Source of the DNA: Platycnemis pennipes
Lineage: Eukaryota; Arthropoda; Insecta; Odonata; Platycnemididae
Direction of reading: 5' to 3'
Length of the DNA stretch: 64,000 nucleotides
Assembly: GCA_933228895.1 (NCBI GenBank)
Contig: OW121852.1
Span: 134,721,544 to 134,785,543, forward strand
The stretch's first letter is position 1, and the number at the start of each line of letters is the position of its first letter. The notes below the pieces were generated by a model. That model had not been told where the DNA came from. It ran no database searches and saw only the letters and a list, made by a program, of their open reading frames with translations. Shown piece after piece: positions 47,801 to 62,800 of the stretch. A program made the translations under genes and the position numbers.

Positions 47801-50800
47801 TCTCATGGTAAGTCGTGCAATATACTGGAGCGATCCTCCTCCTCAAGGAACAGACTTACTTACGCGTGAAAACACGTTGATGCACGTGTGCCTATCAGGG
47901 AAAGTGTTAAAAATACATACATTTCGTCCATCTCATTTTGTGTTAACTCGAAGTTTCTTTTTAAAGGAGGCTCCACCGAATTATGAAGTAGATGTCATTT
48001 TTGTGAGAATTTCAGGAAAAATCATGCTTTGGCCCTTCCATCAATTGGCAATAAAATAATGAGGCCTTTCCATAATATATTTGAAGAAAAAAGACGTTCA
48101 CAATCAGATATTTTATGCGTGGCTATACGGCAGCACATGGCTCTTGCAGTAAAATTTGCAGATTAATAATGTAAAGAGATATATCGATTTGACGAAAAAC
48201 AAATATAAGTTACGCAATTTTATGTAGAATTCAGCATTTTAAAAAAGTGCTGGCCTTACCACACTTGTTTAATTGATATTTATAAATGTTTGCTCGAAAA
48301 AAAGCAGAAAACCCTTAGTTACATGAAAGTTTCACTGGCAACGGTACTTGTGACGGAACGTGCTTACAAGCTTATTTACTAACTTAATTTAGGAATATAC
48401 CTTACCAAAGTCCTTAATTTTTCATTTAATTTAAATATTTCATTGGTTATTGATATGCTGTAATCAATACCAATGCTTACAAATGTTAGCAGCGTCAATG
48501 TTGCCAAATAATTTTCAAAAAAGATTATTAACAAGATTCAAAACAAAGAGTTGTATTTGCAAGGGAATAGTTTAAAACTAAGAAAATATTTAACCTATTA
48601 TAGAATATGTATTAGCAGGGTTGAGTACGTATTCTCACTCGTTAAATTAAACGTGGCAACAACGTGTCAGTCATGTTTCGAAGTCAAAATGAGTTAAAAG
48701 AGCTTGTAAGAAATAGAATGCAACTACAACGCGCTATATAATAGCATAGGTACTCATACAATTATTGTGCATACGTTATCACACTATAGATGAATTTCCA
48801 TATAGGCTTTTTTCTGGATCGGTATTTATTCATTGAACAACATTGCTCTTTTTACGGGATATTGAATCGCGGAGTCACGGTGGAAGCTCCTTAAAGCGAT
48901 CTTTTCGATCGATTGGGACACGTGGTAAGCGATGCTGTGTTCCGACCAGGGTCCCATCGTGACGGCCACCTTCGGCGTCGTGATAGCGGACCGCCAGCTG
49001 CAGCTGACCGGCGTCCGCACGGAGCTGACCGGCCTGGGCCTGTGCCTGCTGTTCGGCTTCATCTTCGGGCTGATCATCGGCAGCGCCGAGAACCCCTGGG
49101 GCACTGCCGACTGGCCAACCACCGAGATGAAGGGCCGGTGAGCGATTCCAACATTTATACTCACCGTCTCTTCTTTTGCCTGCGACGAATGTCCTTCCTC
49201 ACTTCTATCTTCTCCAAAATCAAGGCCTTCTCAAAAGTTGCCTTTTTTGCTGTACCAAAAGAACTTCCCGTTTGTGATGCATCAGCAGTTAGAATTTGTT
49301 TTACCCATCAATATACATTTTACGGTTGTGCATTTTATAATGTGTCTTTGTTTCACGGAAAAGTATGCGAAAACTACAAAATAGGTAATTTTTTAAAATA
49401 ACGTCATATAAATATCTTTTTCGCTCCGTAGCTTTCGCTCGATTCCCTTTCACTGTTACGGGACTCACTCGACTTCTACTGTACTGCTGTCCGCGCCAAA
49501 ATCTTGTACACTCGAGTTTAAACCTAAATAACTCCGAAACCGTTCATCGGATTTTCACGTTATTTACATAGTAACTTATATAACTTTGCTGTTGACTTAC
49601 TACATTGGCAGAATAATTTTTAAAAACAAACTTTGCCCCTGTTTCTTACGTTAGAGTAAATAAGGTTCCATTTTTTTTAGCGCTACGGCGCCATGCGTCA
49701 CTTTGACGTCTAATAACTTCCAAGCAAAGCGTTTGACTAAAGCAAATTTTAAAAACAAGGTGAATTACATCTTTATTATTACGTCTGCAAAGTTTTTAAG
49801 TTTTAACTTCAGTACTTATTGGTATGCTATTCCATTTATAACCTCACTTTTTCTCGGCAACTATGCATCATGGCGCCACGAGGCTAAAACTGTCATCTTC
49901 CTCTCTGAATTTCTAGAGGGAATCAGATATTATCATTTAGCTGAAGTTAGAACCTTATTTTATATCGAATTTTATGTTTCCTGAAAAAGCGCAGCGTTGC
50001 CGGCGGAGTGTCCTGCTCTGGGCTGAATATTAACAATTCCTTAACAACCAAAGTACCACCCATCCTCACCATGCATTCTAACCTCCTGGATCGAGGACGC
50101 ACTCCGTTGATGGTCTCTCCTGACGTTTCGCTCGCCTCTCCAGGGGCAACTACCGGTCGCTGTGGACGGGCATTCTCGTGGCGCTGCCGTCGGGCACCGG
50201 CGTGGCGCTGGCGCTGCTCGCGGGGAGCGCGGGCCCCCTCATAGGTGTCGCCATCTCCGCCTCCCTGCTGCCCCCTGTCATCAACTGCGTGAGTATTTTT
50301 CTGAGTGGACGCATACCTCCACTATTACGCTTACTATTACGCTTAAGAGACGCTTGTCGACAATGTTGCCACGACAGTTGGTCAGGAAATTCGTTTCCTA
50401 AAAGGTGGAATTAGCGGAAACATTGTAGGATATCACTATGGACAGTTTCACCAACGAAGTGAATAGGGCCGTTTCCTCTTACTTTCATATTACCTCGATC
50501 ATAAGGTTATAACCTCTGGAATACTACATATTTTTAGTCGTTCGTTTTAATGTAACGTTAGGTGTTTTTCCTCATCAATTGAGAAGTGAAAAAATACAAC
50601 GGAGCGAAAACGCAACGGCAAACTATTGCATGCCGGTTAATCCTACGTGTGACGTTGCAATCTGTCATCTACCTGCCGCTAGGCCGTGCTGCGAACGCTC
50701 CCAAGCAGACAATGGTGCACTCCGTGACAGCTTATTAACAAATTATCTTTGGTATCTACAAATCTTATCCTGTCAATTTATCATGACTTACTTTTATTTA

Positions 50801-53800
50801 TTTAATCCAAAATATTTTTCCACGTGATTCATTCAAAAGCAGTTAGTATACATTTTACTACGTGTGCTGTGAAGTTGGCCCATAATTGAATGAATGAATG
50901 AATAATTGCGCGAACTTCACGCCATTCATGGGCTATTATTAACACATAGGCTAATATACACTAGGGCCCGTATGCATAGTCGAACCTCCACCTCGTGCTC
51001 AAAACGCGTCATAGCCTCCTCCATCTCCAAACAGTCGATCTCGAGGTCGCTCAAGAGCTCCGTAACGATGGAGGTTGACTCCATCAATGGAGCTTGGTCC
51101 AGGGTGTTTTCGAGCTCGGAGGAGCCGATGGAGGAGGCGATTTGTAAAAAATGATGATGGCTGACGCTATCGCCTGGATAGTTATATGGCTAATTCTGAA
51201 CTTATATCACTCTATTACGGCGAATTTATCATGTTGAATTCCTAATTATTGTAGCAGCTTTTATTTGAAGTACTTTTCAAGGTGATGGAAGAGGATTTTA
51301 AATTTGCCAAATTTTGTTATGTTGTTCTCATGTTGGTCGTCGTAAGTATTTCGAATGTTCTATCTTCAATTTTAAGTGCTTATTATGCGCACGAACGGTT
51401 TATTTCTATTTTACACACGTAGCAAGTGATCGTCATATTGGCTTATGGAGATTTCTTTCTGAATTACAATTTACACGATCTGAGAGGCCCTAAAAAATAC
51501 AATGGTAAGTTCAGGAGACGAATGTTCCCTATATGCCTCACAAAGTAAACTATATTGTACCTGTTAACCCAATTTATTTCGTAAAATGAATGCATGGATG
51601 GTGATGCACGAATCACAGTTAAGGAATTTTGTTTTCTTTGCTGAGGGAAACTACGCTTAACTTGATTAATTCCGAGATTAACCAAGTTTATGTGGCTTTC
51701 CCGTTTCACAAGTATTAACTCGGTTTTGGGGTATTATCTCGGTCAATATTCTTACTGGCGATAATTAACTGGTAAAAGCTTGTTATGCGATTGAACTTCT
51801 ACATCTACGCGATTACCTGCAAGTCACCGCGAGGGTGTGTGGCAGGGGGTGAAGATCATGCACTACCGACATGCAAACATGCAACTATAGGGTCTCATGC
51901 AACTAGATACTCAGTATCTACATAGTAATTAAGGGATTGGTTGTTAATACATGCATCATGCACTTCATACTACTCTGAAATATTTCCCTTACCTATCCCT
52001 TCGCTAATGTAACGCTGTAGAGGCAATATGACGAGTGGACGAATTTATGAATGACTTTTGGATGTAAGTGACATTGACGAGGCATTTGAGTTCAATTGTG
52101 ATTATTTAGGTGATCCTAGGTGGAATAAAGAACGAGCTATCTACTTTATTTGAAACAGAAAGTTAAGATTTCATTATTTTGAATAATATACGCGAAGTAA
52201 AGCAAGTATAAGGAAATTCCATTTTAAATTAACAAATACTGTCTTCACCATTTCAGGCTCCAAAAACAACTGGTGTGTAGATAGTGCCAGCATTCTCGAG
52301 CCAAAAGCCATTCCCTGTTTTCGATGAAAAAATACCGCTCCTGAATTATAGCCAGACAGGTATCGCGTGAACGCCTAAAAAACATCTTTTTACACATATC
52401 TCTACAAGCGTGTAGCAGACTGGCTTTATGCGATATCACCTTCATCCTCATCAAGGGTCAACAATCCTAGGATTGGTTTGACGCAGCCCTCCACTCGGTT
52501 CTTCTATCGGCCAGCCTCTTCATATTAATGTAATTCCTCTCTTTCACGTCCTTTACAACCTGCTCTATGTAACTCATACGAGACCTGCCTTTTCCATTCT
52601 TCCCGTTCACTTCTCCATCGTTGATTGCCATCATCAGGCCAAATCGTGTCTCAAAATGTGGCCCATTCAGTTGTCGCGTCTTCTTTTTAATGTTTTCAGC
52701 ATACTTTACTTTTCTCCCACTCTTCTTAAGACTTTTTCGTTTGTCACTCGGTCGGTCCATTTGATATTCATCATTCTTCGGTAGCACCCCATTTCAAATG
52801 CTTCCAGCATGGACTTATCTGCTGCTGTCATTGTCCATGCTTCGATGCCATATTGTTGAATGCTCCAGATGTATGCTTTAATGAAATGTTCCCTTACATG
52901 TATTTCCAGCTGTAAGTAGATTCTTTTGATAGAATGCCCTCTTTGCCTGGGCTCTTCTGCTGACTATTTCTTTCTTGCTTCGTCCATCGCTGGTTACTCG
53001 GCTTCCCAAGTAACAGAACTCTTCCACCTCCTCATGGTTTTGTTTTACTAGTTTAGCATTGATCCTGGCTTTTCTCCTACTACGTACCAAAACCTTAGTT
53101 TTCTTTTTATTGATCTTCAGGTGATATCTGACCATTGTCCTTATTCCATATTTCCTAGTTTCTTCTTTAAAGCTCCTTCTGTATCTGCCGTGACTGCTAT
53201 GTCATCGGCGAATCGCAGCATGCTGATTTTCTCCCCGTGGATATTCACTCCCATACACCCAAAACTACCACTGATATTAACTTAACAGTCGATAAATAGT
53301 GTTAATTATTGTGATTTTCGACTCATGAGTATTAATACAAAGCATTCATTCTGGGCTTACAGATTTCAATCTATTTATATGTTATGCTGATTCCAACTTG
53401 TCTTTCACCCCTAGACCCTTCTTTCCGATATGATTGATTCCGATATGGTCATTATTTTCTTAAACTTCAGTTAAACATTTCCTTATAAGCACTTCCAATT
53501 GGTTACTGATATTTTTCAATGAGATTAGGTTAAGCCCCCCTTAATCAACTCAACATCCAGGCAGATATTCATCCATACATCAATTTAATATAAAGTGTCA
53601 GTGCCACTATTTATACTTTTTATTGGCGTAGGTGGGATAATTAAGGTTCAAATATAGTGTTGTTGGAATGCATGTGACTTTTTGGGTCAATTGCCTGTGG
53701 GATTTGAACACTTTTCACACCGACTATATCTCAAGAAACCCTAATAAACACAAAAAAATTCCTTTTGCATCTGGAAGAATAACATTTAGACTTTCTAAAC

Positions 53801-56800
53801 CAATGACTATCTACTTTTTAAACTCTGTATTACGAGGTTTAATGATGTTTAAATATGTTAATGTTGGATGCGAGCCTAGTTAGGCCCAGTTCCTGAGGGA
53901 ATAGGGTATTTTACTTTAATTCTATTGATCGAAATTTTATAACCTCCGAAGTGTACGTATTTCAGTTTTAAAATAGCGTTACGTATTTTTTCCTCATTTA
54001 TTAAAAAGTGAAAAAATATTCAACGGCGCGAAAACTTGTGACGTGACACTTTTTATTGCCTACCACTAGGTGGTGTTCAGGACGCTTCCAAGCTAGAAGC
54101 ACTGCATCGTGTCCCAAAACAGAGCCTCTGTATTCCAAGCACTCCGTTAAAGCTTATTAACCAGCATAAGAGGAATGTTTATTCAGCTAATTTATTATGA
54201 TTAACTTCCATTTATTTATTTAAAATTATTTATTGAGTTAATTCATTTAAAAACCGTTACTATCCATTTTAATAAGCATGCCGTGTAGTTGGCTCACAGT
54301 CATGTGAACCTCATGCCATATGCGTCGCAATACCAGAGGACTCCACGATGAGAGCACAGGATGCCCTGGGGCCCGTAATATGACTACTATCAATACCATA
54401 TTCAGCGGAGGATACTTTTCGAACTCGGTGATAGTTTTCACGGGCTATTTTATTAATGCATACATTCGCGAGAGCTGAGTGGCTCCGAAATACAACAATG
54501 GTAATCACAGGAGACGAACATTCCCAGAATGCCTCGCAACGAAAACTACATGTATACTGCACCCGTTACTTCAGCAACTAGGCAGCGCACCCCGCCATCT
54601 CACAGCTTTCACAAATAAACTTAAAATCGAAATTTACTTTCTGAGCTCTTTCGAATGGTCATAAAATCAATATTTACTTCTCTGGTAATAAACTGGGATT
54701 ACTCAATCGATACTTTATTCGTAAAATGAATATATTTTTGGTAAGGCACGAATCATGAATTCATGAATTCTATTTTCTTTTTTGACGGAAATGACCCAAT
54801 TGAGAAATTCGGCCAAATCAACCACATATCCCTAGCCCATGAAAAACAAAAAACAATTGTTTTTGTTCCATTCCACCTGAAAGAACAGAATTAAGACTTT
54901 CTAAATCAATGCTTTTATAATTTTTAAACCCTGTCCCACACGAACGTTTTTAGCGCCAAAAATAATTTATTTCCAAATTTCTCAAATTCAATGGATCTTT
55001 TCCATGTTGTCTGTTTCCATGTCCAGGAATGTTCACATTACATATTTATTAATGTATTCATAAACTAGGCACGTATAAGTGCTAAGGCTAGAAGAATTGG
55101 CCCGATTTAAAATTATTTCTTGCTGTAATTTTAGGCTAAACTTGTTAAAAATGTATTAATTTTGGAAGTTGCATTCACAGCGACAAAAAACCCTTGTTCT
55201 TGCGAAAAGCCCATTTAAAACTACTCTAATAACAAGTAGACTTCATAAGTTTACCTTGACTCGTTTTACAGGTATATCACATAAATCCAGTGTACCTACT
55301 GCAGCTTGTAGAAACATTGAGTGAAAAGGCGTTTCTAAGGCGTTCACGCGATCCCGGGGTTTTGTCCTAATTAGGAGTCGAGAGAGGATTTCGTGTTTCA
55401 AATGGAATGGGGGAGAGGAAAAGTGTTCGTAAATTGGAGTAATTGGTGTCGGCCGAGGTAGCCATTCCGGTGACACCCTGCTACCTGGCAACCTGAAGTT
55501 CGCGGGTACGAATCCGTCAAGGGAATCGGTGTTGGGATGGTCCTACATCTAATATCTATAAGGGTGAGATGCCGGACCGTTGGAGGAGCAAGGACGACAA
55601 GATCGTCTCCTCTTTCGAATAACGTAAACCGACTAGCCTGCCAAACACGTGAAGAACACACATTTTTAGATGTGACTGCCAAAGTAAAAATGATTGTCAT
55701 TCAACTAATAACTCATATTAGTTTGCATTAACTAACACTTTGGCGCCATTGCTATCCAACATTTTACGTCTCTCGCGACTCTGCATGCTAAATATTTTCC
55801 TCGTCACGGTAATAGCCTACGTCTACATTATAGTCCACAAGTCACCACCATGGAGTGCTGCTGGGAATTGATTAACACCATGCATACTTTAACTATCATG
55901 CTTAAAATGGATTATTGGCTATAATCCATTCGAAATAAGATTATAAAATAAATCAAAGACCAAAGTAAACATGGGGTTAGCTTAAGGTCCTTATGCCAGC
56001 ATGTAACTAACTAGGTTATCCTTTGAAACACTTGTGCATGTATACTATTGAACATACTCTCAGCCAGGTATACATATTGCACGAGGAAAGAGGGGCATTT
56101 TGAATCTGTCGGTTTGGCAATCAATTTCTCGAATTTTATGTTCATGAACCAGTCTACTAGAATAAGTCGGATATTAAATATTTTAGCATCATCAGCGAAA
56201 GTATTTTATTGGAGTTTACTTGAGGGATTAAGTCTATATTTCAACCTACGGTTTGATTACGGTTTACATTTTAGTTCATCTAATAGACTGGTTACGCGGA
56301 TATAATGACCATACCGTCCCTTTACAACCGTTACCAATCTTCGCTGATCACACGCTCCAGTATTGAGACTTTTGATTTCATATTAGTAGCATTTGAACGG
56401 GGTATTTTCCGCATTTCTGCATGGTAAAAAGTGCTCTCACTAATTGATGATGCATTAATGGTGACATGTGTTGTCTGGTTACCTGTTGTCGCGGTTACGA
56501 GATATCCATTTACGAAGTGTCGCGGTCACGAGATATCCGTTTACGAAGTGTCACGGTTACGAGGTGCACGGTTACGGGTTGACTTGTTTAATCGATCATT
56601 TTTCCGGACCCTCTTGCCACAATCCTTGCGGTGGCTCACAGGGTGTCACATACATCCCCTCGCTCTCTCTCTCCCCCAGGGCATGATGTGGGGGTTGGCG
56701 TGCAACGTGCTCATGTACCCCGACTCCATCCGCATCCCCCACATCGAGGGCGACCCGCTGACGGCGAACTGGACGTCCTCCTACCAGCCCCTCTACTCCG

Positions 56801-59800
56801 ACTACATCCCGAGCGAGCTGGCCGTCCTCGGCTGCATCTCCTTCTGCCTCACGCTCGTCAACATCGCGTGCATCTTCATCGCTGCCATCGTCGTGCTCAA
56901 GGCAAGCAATCTCCTTCTTCCTTCTACCCCCTTCGCGCAAGGGACGCTATTTCCGGGCGGAACAGAGAGTCCTGTCCGGAAATTAAAAATTCATTTTGCC
57001 GCATTCAATTTTTATTCCTATTTTTTTAAGACAGCAGATATTGATTACACGCTTTTTCACTTTTACTTTAATGTTTCAGCGGAAATCTGGATTTTCATAT
57101 GAGTCAACTATTTTACCGACCCTTCATGGATCAACTTCCTTGTGAGTCCAAATCCAAAGCGTAACAAAGTATTCAAAATAAAGTCACTTATTTCCAGGAA
57201 TTAATTTCTAGAAACATAATATTCGGGTGAATGCTTGTGTCTTCATCATCGGTCGACAATCCTAAGATTGGTTAGGTGCAACCCGCCACTCGATTCTTCC
57301 ATCTCTTCATATTTGCATAATACCTCTCTGTGACATATTTAACTACTTGTTCCCTATATCTCATCCGACGCCTGCCTCTTCCATTCTCCCCGTTCACTCT
57401 CCCCTCGACGAATGTCTTCCTCAGGCCATCGTATCTTAGGATATTGCCGATTAAGTTGTCCCGTCTTCTTTTTACGGTTTTCAGCAGACTACTCTCTTCT
57501 CTCCCACCCCTCCTGTTGTTAAGACTTATTCATACGGCACTAACAATGCTATTCAATGCTTAATTTAAGTGATGCAAAATGTTTAGAAGTGTATCTTGCT
57601 TTCTCCAGTGATTTTTCGCGACATATTCAAGTGGTCAACGGCAGAATGACCCTTCCCAAACCCGCATTGATATTCCTATCTGATATTTTCACAATATTCA
57701 TCACTACTGATATATAGAAGGTAAAATGGATCGACCGAGTGACAAACGAAGAAGTCTTGAGAAGAGTGGGAGAAAACAGAAGTCAGTAGAAAAGCTTAAA
57801 AAGAAGACGGGACAACTTAATGGGCCACATCTTGAGACACGATGGCCTGATGTATTCAATCGTCGAGGGAAAAGTGAACGGGAAGAATGGAAAAGGCAGG
57901 CCTCGTATGAGGTATATGGAGCAAGTTGTGAAGGATGTAAAAGAGAGGAGTTATATTAATGTGAAGAGATTGGCCGACAGAAGAATCGAGTGGGGGGCTG
58001 CGTCAAACCAATCCTAGGATTGTTGACTGATGATGATGACTGATATGATAGTTGCAGGAGATTATTTTGTAGGCTATACCAATTATAGCTATTCCTGTTC
58101 AGTTGAACGGTTTCTTTAATCGAATTTCTGGTGAAGGGGCACAATCAGACATTTTTTTCCAATTTTGCAGGTCATATCCCTCAATCCACCCCATTTCTAC
58201 AATTAGGGTACCCATACCGAGTAATCAACTAATGTATCTTTACCAATATGGTACCCCTCCATGTGTCAGTAGTCCTGCACTTCCCGAATCCCTCTGAGGA
58301 TTCTTTTTGTCAAAGTCCCTTTTTTCAGATGCCGCAACTCTTGGGGACTTCCCTCCCTTAGCTCCTGTGTTTATCGAGCGTTCATTCAGTCCCCAAGTGA
58401 ATATTGCGCGCATATCAATGCTCCCACCTCCCCTCCTTTCTTAACCTGTAAACATTTACTGAAAGCACCCTCTCCACATACATCTTCTCCAATCCTACTT
58501 AAACGTGTTCTTGCTCTTGGTCTCTTTCAACTCTTTCATATGATTTTTCACATTCATGAAAATTGTTTTTGCAGTTGGCATTGCTGTTTTATTATTTTAC
58601 TTTCGAATTTTCTCTCCTTCTCTCCTGAATAGCCTTCTGCATTCTCTTCGAAATTTTCAATATTCCAATTTACTCTTCTGCATATTCCAAAATATTTCCT
58701 TCTTGCTCGATTCTTCCAACTCCGTCGAACATTTTTCATGAAACCATTCCCCCTTTTTTTCCTTTTCAACCATCCCAAAAACTTCTTTCTTTAGCAGTGT
58801 AAACACTCTCTTTCGTGCAGTACCACTTTAGATCACCAGTGTTCAAGTGTTCTCATCAATGCTTTCCAAATTTTGAGGTGGGGATATCTCATACATGCAT
58901 TAGAGTTGACAGTTTATCCTGATTTTATTTCTGGCGTATACCTCTACTTGGGTTACGAGCATTCTAACCAAACCCTGTCTAATCACTCACTCGATGAGGA
59001 GGAGAAAGAAACGCCTGGTCATCAGCCGCAGTTCGCTCTTTTGTGTGCACTCTTGCATTGATTATGCTCATCTTTTGGATGTGACAATTTTGCTTGCGCT
59101 GATTTCTTCCAGGGAGTTTCGTAGTCTCCAAGAGAATTCTCTTAAGACAAAAGAATGAGCTGCTCATGGCTAAATTCTACGATGCAGGGAACTGTAATAC
59201 TTTGCTCCCGATTTCACTTGTTTCATTGCACCTTTACTATGGCACTCTTCCAAATTTAACATCAAAGCCACCGAGCTACATTAAGCTATCATAAACAGCG
59301 GCATTGCTTTTAGCAATAGCACATTTCATTCATGAATATTATATTGGAAAAATGGTCTTTATGCGTAATCTCCTTAGTTTTTCATTTGCAGCATGAAATC
59401 CTGTTCATATCTCCCGGCCAACCTTACACCGAATTTCGTGTACAACAGTCATATCCATTTCTTCACTCCCCTTGCTATCTCTACCATCTTCCCTGGTTCA
59501 TAACGTAGACTTCAGCGTAGAATTCATAGTGCACGAATTCTACGTTCCTATTTTTATTGCCACGTCCAACTTCAAGCCATTTTTACTTCTCCTAAGTCGA
59601 AGCTGAGGATAGTGAGAAGCTGCCCCCTCGACAACAGCAAGTTCTCTGCCGCAATCAATTGACTCTGAGGCCTGTAAGGTCTCCTTTTTCAGAACAAATT
59701 CCGTGCGATGTCCTCCCTGTACCTTTCTACCGATTTTTCCCGGACATGTTAATTTCTGACCGGTGACTGTGGCTATGCAAGCTTTGTTTTTCGACGTGAT

Positions 59801-62800
59801 CTGACTTCCCATATTCTTAACTGCCTTTTTCCAATTGGGAACATATTTACACGACCATTAGTCCTCCATAAACGTAGGATTCATATCCGTTGCCCTTTTA
59901 TTCCCGGACATGCTGTGTCCGGGTCGGACTCTGATTTGTTGAAAACAGGTTTCCTTGGCCGGTTATCGAACCACGGACTTTCGACTTGAATTCCACCCCT
60001 CTATCCATAATTCCCGTGTCAAAGGCAATTTTTTGTAGGAGGATATGTAGGAGACGGATGTCATGTGCCTTTAATTACGGCCCATCAATGGATGGGTACA
60101 CTTCAAGGTGATTCAAGGAAGACACTGTCAACTAGATGTAGATCCTACAAATTTTTGCAAAGGGTGACGAACTGTAAACGTAACTTCTGGATTCCTGGAT
60201 TGGCTGGGTCAAACCCTGACGGGTGGCGACCCTGACTGCGACCCCGCGTCTCTGACCCCTGCGATTTCAGATCAAGGAGGTGGCGGCCCCTTACACTTCC
60301 AGCCCCGACATGCGCCGCTTCTGGGAGAAAGACATCCGAATGACCAGGGAGTACAACAGGTCCGTGAGGCTGTCGGCGGAGTCGGGGGCGTTCACGGCGG
60401 ACAGCGGCCTCGCCGGACGGTGAGTGAACTACAAGGAAAACGGATTCTAATCTACGTCCCTGGCAATCGCTTTCGTGAGGGAAGTATTATTTCTGCTGGA
60501 GCACGTCACGTTTCGATGAAATCCTCCGCTTTTCAGATGCCTTTGTCCATCAGCCCGACTGGTGCTGTCGTTAATTATTACGCATTATTATTCTGTCGGT
60601 TTAGTCAACTTTTGATGGAAAATAAACTGATGAACTCTGTGGCTTAAGACCTGAATTTGTGAAAACCACTGAATCAGAAACCTTTGTAATCTCCACGATA
60701 AGATATTTCCTTGCGATTGAGTTCGTCGCTTAGGCGGTATATCCTCTTCCTTCCACGGCTTCCATCTCTGGAACGAGTTCCTTCTTCAGTTCCATTCCAA
60801 CTTCCCACGCCCACCAATTCGGACTTCCCCTCCCTCCTTCACCCCCTCGCCCTATTTTCCAACCCCATTCCCAGCACTTATAAATTCATACCTTTGTTTT
60901 TGTTTATACACGGTTTACTACTCCAACACAGAAGCTTACAACTTAGCATCAAGGGTAATTCAATGGAGTAGCTTTACGTAGCTATGAAGGTAAACCTGAA
61001 TAATGGCTACCATCGTGAATCGGTTATGCTTTGTTTATAATGGAAATACAACATTAAAATTAACAGTAAATATATGAACAATATTATAGTTTCAAAAAAC
61101 ATCCTCTAGACTTTCTTTAGTAAACGACCAAGATCGTATTTTTTTAATTGTTGACTTCAGGGTTTTTGAAATAAGACATGGAACAGGTCATAAATTATAC
61201 ACTTTAGGTCCTATGTACACGAAACATAGTTTGAATAATGCCAGATACGGTTTGAGTAAGGAAATAAGTGTTTTACGTAGGTCATAAGGAGAAGGATTGA
61301 GCAATAATACCTCAGTATTACCACTTCTTATGTAAAAACGACGTAATACTATATAACTAAATAGATGTCTTAGGGGAAGCAACCCTAGACAGCAACAGAG
61401 GGGAAAGGAACTTTCAAAGCGACTCTTTTTTAAGATAACTCTAACAATTCTTTTTTCTAGTAAAGCAGTGGATCCCCCAACAGAATACAGCGTAGCTTAG
61501 TCTTGAGTTAACAAGGGCGTTATATATTAATTTCAGAAAATATATCGGACATTTATTTGGAATGAGATAAAAATTAGCTATGGTTTGCCGCATACTAGTT
61601 GCGACATTACCAATATGATGATGCCATTTTTTGAACTCATCCACGGTTACTCTCAGATACTTAAAACTAGACACCTGTTCCAATGGTAAACAGTTTGAAC
61701 ATATTCGTTTACCAGACACTCTTTCGAATGCTAGTACAAATCCCAATCAATTTTGTACCTATTCTTTTTTCTGCTATCAATTTCACACCCTTTTCTCAAT
61801 GTCCAGGTTTCTCCACCATACGTGCTCCATTTCAAACCTTCAACTATTCCTCATTAACTTTCATTTAATCCCGAGGTAACACATGAAATGTTTTATAAGT
61901 TAACTTTATCTCCATTCTTTACTGTGATTTTTCATTCATTTATTTCAATTAACTCTTGCTAAGAATCATGAAATTATTTCTTGAACTATAGTCACCCGAC
62001 CAAGTGCTCGATTGCAACTTAATGTTGATTCCGTGAATGAATAAACACGCACTTGTAAATGTCTCGGTTAAATCCAGTCTTCCACGACCCTGCTTCCTTC
62101 CAATATCTAAAGGCTTGTCATCCAAATAGTTTTACTTAAACATTAATTAAGGGTGTCTCACGGCGCAGGATTTTGGTCTAAAAATAGTCGAATCAATGAA
62201 CTACAAGAAAGCAATGAAAATGGCTGCCACAACCGAATGGGAATAATCCGTGACAGTTGTAATTTTAGCTATGGAAGTCGAACATAAATTAATTTCACAT
62301 AAACAAACCATGCCTGGGAATTTTATGTAAAGTTATTGTTCCTCATATAAATTCATCTTTTTCATGCACTCAACAGTATAGTAACTGCCTCAGGGCTTCC
62401 TAATTGCATTAATACCTTGATCCTTCGAACAAATCACGCAAAAGAGCAGAGAGCGACGCTCACTTTTTTGTAAATCCGTGATTGGCTGGTTTCATTCACT
62501 TGGATGGAAATTTAGAGCAAATTTGCTTACAAATTTTTGGACCGAAATCCAATTAAATACAATTCGACCATGTGACAAGGTCCAAACCATTCGTATACCA
62601 ATTCGTTCAATGAAAATTGAAACGGCTACGTTGGCTAGGGTTGAGGATGGTTTGGATGAGTGGAGACTTAAGTAAGACTTCTTCCGTCAGGGGTGCCCTG
62701 GGGTCGATTAGCAGAGCGATGCTGGAGGAGCGACTGGACGAAGCGGTGAGAGAAGCGGTCAAGGACAAGATCTTCCAGACAGTCCGCAGGGTCAGCTACT

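Noticed and set aside
56596..57029. Frames overlapping exon 9 on both strands
   Set aside because: Shadows of the exon 9 reading frame, which alone contains membrane segments in the right phase.
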